A DNA stretch of 9,279 nt from an uncultured Saprospiraceae bacterium (GTDB lineage: Bacteria; Bacteroidota; Bacteroidia; Chitinophagales; Saprospiraceae): assembly GCA_937959375.1 (NCBI GenBank), contig CALGLS010000090.1, positions 1 through 9,279 on the forward strand, written 5' to 3'. The notes under the pieces are model-generated. The model saw nothing but the letters and a program-made list of their open reading frames with translations. It was not told the DNA's origin and made no database searches. Position 1 is the first letter of the stretch. The number at the start of each line of letters is the position of its first letter. This document shows positions 7,558-9,279 of this stretch, piece by piece. The translations under genes were made by a program, and so were the position numbers.

Positions 7558-8922
7558 TTATTCTTGAGCAAAATTTTGAAGCCAGTTGTCAGGAATAATC
7601 GGCCCTGCTGCTGATTTCACCGGACCAAAGTTTACACAAACTCCGTGATTCCAAATAGGGTTAAGTAAAGCTTTTCGATGTCCAAAACCTGGTATACCAG
7701 AATCTACCAATAAACCTATCATAGTTTCTCGCATAGGAACAAAGGTTCCTTGATAATTTTCACCACCTGCAGACATGCCTGTGGCTTGAACTATTCGTTC
7801 GTGTGCTCCTTTTCCATCTCGTCCTGCGTGAGGATTTGGATTTAGGTCTGGATTTCCTTTTTGCTTTAGGTATTGGCCATGAGACAAAGCTACATTGTAT
7901 AGCTTCAAGCTAGGTTTCAACAAGGTCAGTGGTTTCATCTTCTTTAGCTCTCGAATCAATCCATCAGCAATTTCTAATTCTTCGTCAACTGGTACGAAAG
8001 GAAAAACCTCTCCTGTTCTTACCTTCTCCTTATATTCTTCAACCTGCTTTACGTAAGCTTTAGGATTTGAACGTAACAAATTAATTTCATTCAGCATGGC
8101 TCGTTCTTGTGGCTTCATGTAAGTTGCCTTTGACACCAATCTATTGGCCTCTTCTAAAGTAATGTTACTTTCTGAGTTAGAAACAGTTGATGTTGCCTCT
8201 GATGCTTTCTTTTCATAACTAAACAATTGCAACCAACATCCTGGGTCCTGACCTACATCACCAATATTATAAAAAGCTCCTACGTTCCATCTTGGATCGA
8301 GAATATTTACTCGATGACCTTTTCCTTCAACTCCTGCATCTACCAAGAGAGAGATCAGTTGGTATCTTGGTCTTTCGTGTGCAGAACCAAAGTTCTCCCC
8401 ACTAATTTTAAGGTTGGTACCTCTTTTTACTCGCTGATCAGGAGTGGAACCATTATCTCCTCTGTGTGGATTCTTAAAATATATATCTCCCCTTTCCTTC
8501 AATTCTTTTCCATGTTCCTCTGCAACCTTGTATAGGTCTTCGTGGTAAGTTAGTTCAGGCAAAGCATTCATTACGTTCAACTGGCTGATCAACTCTTGAG
8601 CCGCTCGTTTTTCTGCTCCAACAGAAGGAAAGCCTTGCGCTTCAAAGTATTCTAAATATTCCTTAATGTAGTCAATGTAGCCTTTAGGATTTTTTCGCAG
8701 CTTATTGATTTCGTCCAACATTTGCATTTCGATAGCTGTAGCTGAAATCGTAGCATTATCTGAATTTTGACCTGAGTCATTATCATCATTGTTCGTTTGC
8801 CAAGTAGGTTCACCTTCTGACTTTCGGTTCTTATCCTTAGTACTAGACTTTTTGAGTGTATCGCAGGAAAGAAAAGAGCAGATCAATAGAAATATAAAAA
8901 ATGTATTTCTTCTATTATACAT
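7558..8922 (-). CDS. Lipoprotein with two tandem CAP (SCP/PR-1) domains
   Basis: The protein has 454 residues. It opens with a lipoprotein signal: basic residues at 4-5, a hydrophobic stretch at 8-18, and a lipobox FLSC with the lipidated Cys at position 20. A polar Lys/Ser/Asp/Asn linker (about 21-60) follows. Two CAP domains come next, at about 66-237 and 274-452. Each starts with MLxEINxLRxNPKxY and ends with a core of His, Glu and His: H153 (NPHRG), E176 (GENFG) and H203 (GHRVNIL) in the first; H365 (NPHAG), E388 (GENYQG) and H415 (GHRKALL) in the second. Both carry LLVDxG before the last His. Most bacterial CAP proteins have one such domain; here an internal duplication is evident. CAP proteins are extracytoplasmic, and the biochemical role of bacterial ones is mostly unknown. 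The protein should sit in the outer or inner membrane, possibly on the surface. It is divergent from an S66 peptidase gene. Confidence 0.93.
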   Translation of the reverse strand: MYNRRNTFFIFLLICSFLSCDTLKKSSTKDKNRKSEGEPTWQTNNDDNDSGQNSDNATISATAIEMQMLDEINKLRKNPKGYIDYIKEYLEYFEAQGFPSVGAEKRAAQELISQLNVMNALPELTYHEDLYKVAEEHGKELKERGDIYFKNPHRGDNGSTPDQRVKRGTNLKISGENFGSAHERPRYQLISLLVDAGVEGKGHRVNILDPRWNVGAFYNIGDVGQDPGCWLQLFSYEKKASEATSTVSNSESNITLEEANRLVSKATYMKPQERAMLNEINLLRSNPKAYVKQVEEYKEKVRTGEVFPFVPVDEELEIADGLIRELKKMKPLTLLKPSLKLYNVALSHGQYLKQKGNPDLNPNPHAGRDGKGAHERIVQATGMSAGGENYQGTFVPMRETMIGLLVDSGIPGFGHRKALLNPIWNHGVCVNFGPVKSAAGPIIPDNWLQNFAQE

Positions 8923-8981
8923 AGTTGTTTGTTTTGAAGTTGTTTAAATTCGGCATTGGGAAAATCACTCTCTTTTAGAGG

Positions 8982-9014
8982 CAAACGATTTAATCATCGA
9001 ATAAAGCGCTCAAA
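8982..9014 (-). promoter_or_regulatory. Possible Bacteroidota-type promoter of the CAP lipoprotein gene
   Basis: On the minus strand TTTG (9014-9011) is followed, after 21 bp, by ATCGTTTG (8989-8982). This resembles the Bacteroidota -33 TTTG and -7 TAnnTTTG pair, but the TA of the -7 box is AT here. It lies about 60 bp before the start codon, a reasonable distance. The match is imperfect and the call is weak. Confidence 0.25.
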
Positions 9015-9055
9015 ACCGAAAGTAATTTTTATTATATAAATTTAATGATTTTCAA

Positions 9056-9279
9056 ATGAATAGGAGAACATTTACCAAAAAACTTACCCAACAGTTAAGT
9101 GTAGGAATGGCCATAGCAACTCCGTTCAATAGTTTTGCAACAGCTTATAAATCACAAAAAATGGGAATGCGAAAACCTAAATCACTAAAACCTGGAGATA
9201 CGGTTGGCTTGATAGCTCCTGGTAGTTCTGTCAGCCCAGAAAAATTCGAAAGAGCACTTAGCAATATGAAAATGCTAGG
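9056..9279 (+). CDS. Peptidase S66 / LD-carboxypeptidase-like protein, N-terminal part only
   Basis: The first 74 codons are visible before the window ends. The N-terminus MNRRTFTKKL has a twin-arginine pattern (R3-R4, then Phe and Lys), followed by a weakly hydrophobic stretch (about 14-28), which suggests Tat export. Residues 44-56 read LKPGDTVGLIAPG, the conserved opening of S66 peptidases (LdcA and MccF-like), followed by SPEKFERALSNMKMLG, matching the helix that usually comes next. Cytoplasmic LdcA trims the terminal D-Ala from the peptidoglycan tetrapeptide, and MccF cleaves microcin C derivatives. A periplasmic member would rather act on cell-wall peptides. The catalytic Ser, Glu and His lie beyond the window, so activity cannot be judged. 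An ATG at 9045 is out of frame and hits a stop after four codons. No strong ribosome binding site is seen, normal for this phylum. Confidence 0.88.
   Translation, partial: MNRRTFTKKLTQQLSVGMAIATPFNSFATAYKSQKMGMRKPKSLKPGDTVGLIAPGSSVSPEKFERALSNMKML

Noticed and set aside
8227..8535. Plus-strand open frame of 102 codons
   Set aside because: It is antisense to the first CAP domain, whose conserved motifs are on the minus strand; no recognisable protein features.
9023..9030. TAATTTTT as a -7 box for the S66 peptidase gene
   Set aside because: It differs from TAnnTTTG in the last base and no TTTG lies at the expected distance upstream; the region is simply AT-rich.

Overview
The window comes from an AT-rich member of the Bacteroidota that has a type IX secretion system (T9SS). 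This is inferred from a PorP/SprF-family outer-membrane protein, a PorE-like OmpA-family protein and a giant SprB-repeat surface protein lying head to tail, and from the lack of strong Shine-Dalgarno sequences. The sequence does not allow a safe call below phylum level.

Layout. Positions 1-6862 form one block on the minus strand, read from high to low coordinates: a PorP/SprF-family protein (6862-5783), a TPR/PD40/carboxypeptidase-regulatory-like/OmpA protein (5733-3175), and a secreted repeat adhesin (3124 to beyond position 1; 1041 codons open with no stop, C-terminus outside the window). The gaps are only 49 and 50 bp and show no terminator, so this looks like one operon. Positions 6863-7557 are a gene-free stretch of 695 bp. 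Next to the operon start it holds a cluster of alternative hairpins, and further up it holds inverted repeats. Positions 8922-7558 (minus) encode a lipoprotein with two CAP (SCP/PR-1) domains. A 133-bp divergent intergenic region separates it from a plus-strand gene starting at 9056, which encodes the first 74 residues of a Tat-signal-bearing peptidase S66 (LD-carboxypeptidase-like) protein cut by the window end.

How the parts may work together. In known T9SS systems, PorP/SprF-family proteins are the partners needed for secretion or surface attachment of large adhesins that carry type-B C-terminal signals, and PorE-type proteins anchor T9SS parts to peptidoglycan. The operon therefore reads as a self-contained module of one cargo adhesin with its own outer-membrane partner and peptidoglycan-linked periplasmic protein. 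The adhesin starts with three copies of a 468-bp (156-residue) double SprB unit, followed by single SprB-type repeats. The pattern of similarity suggests a recent in-frame duplication. No RNA genes, CRISPR arrays, insertion sequences or complete mobile elements were recognised.
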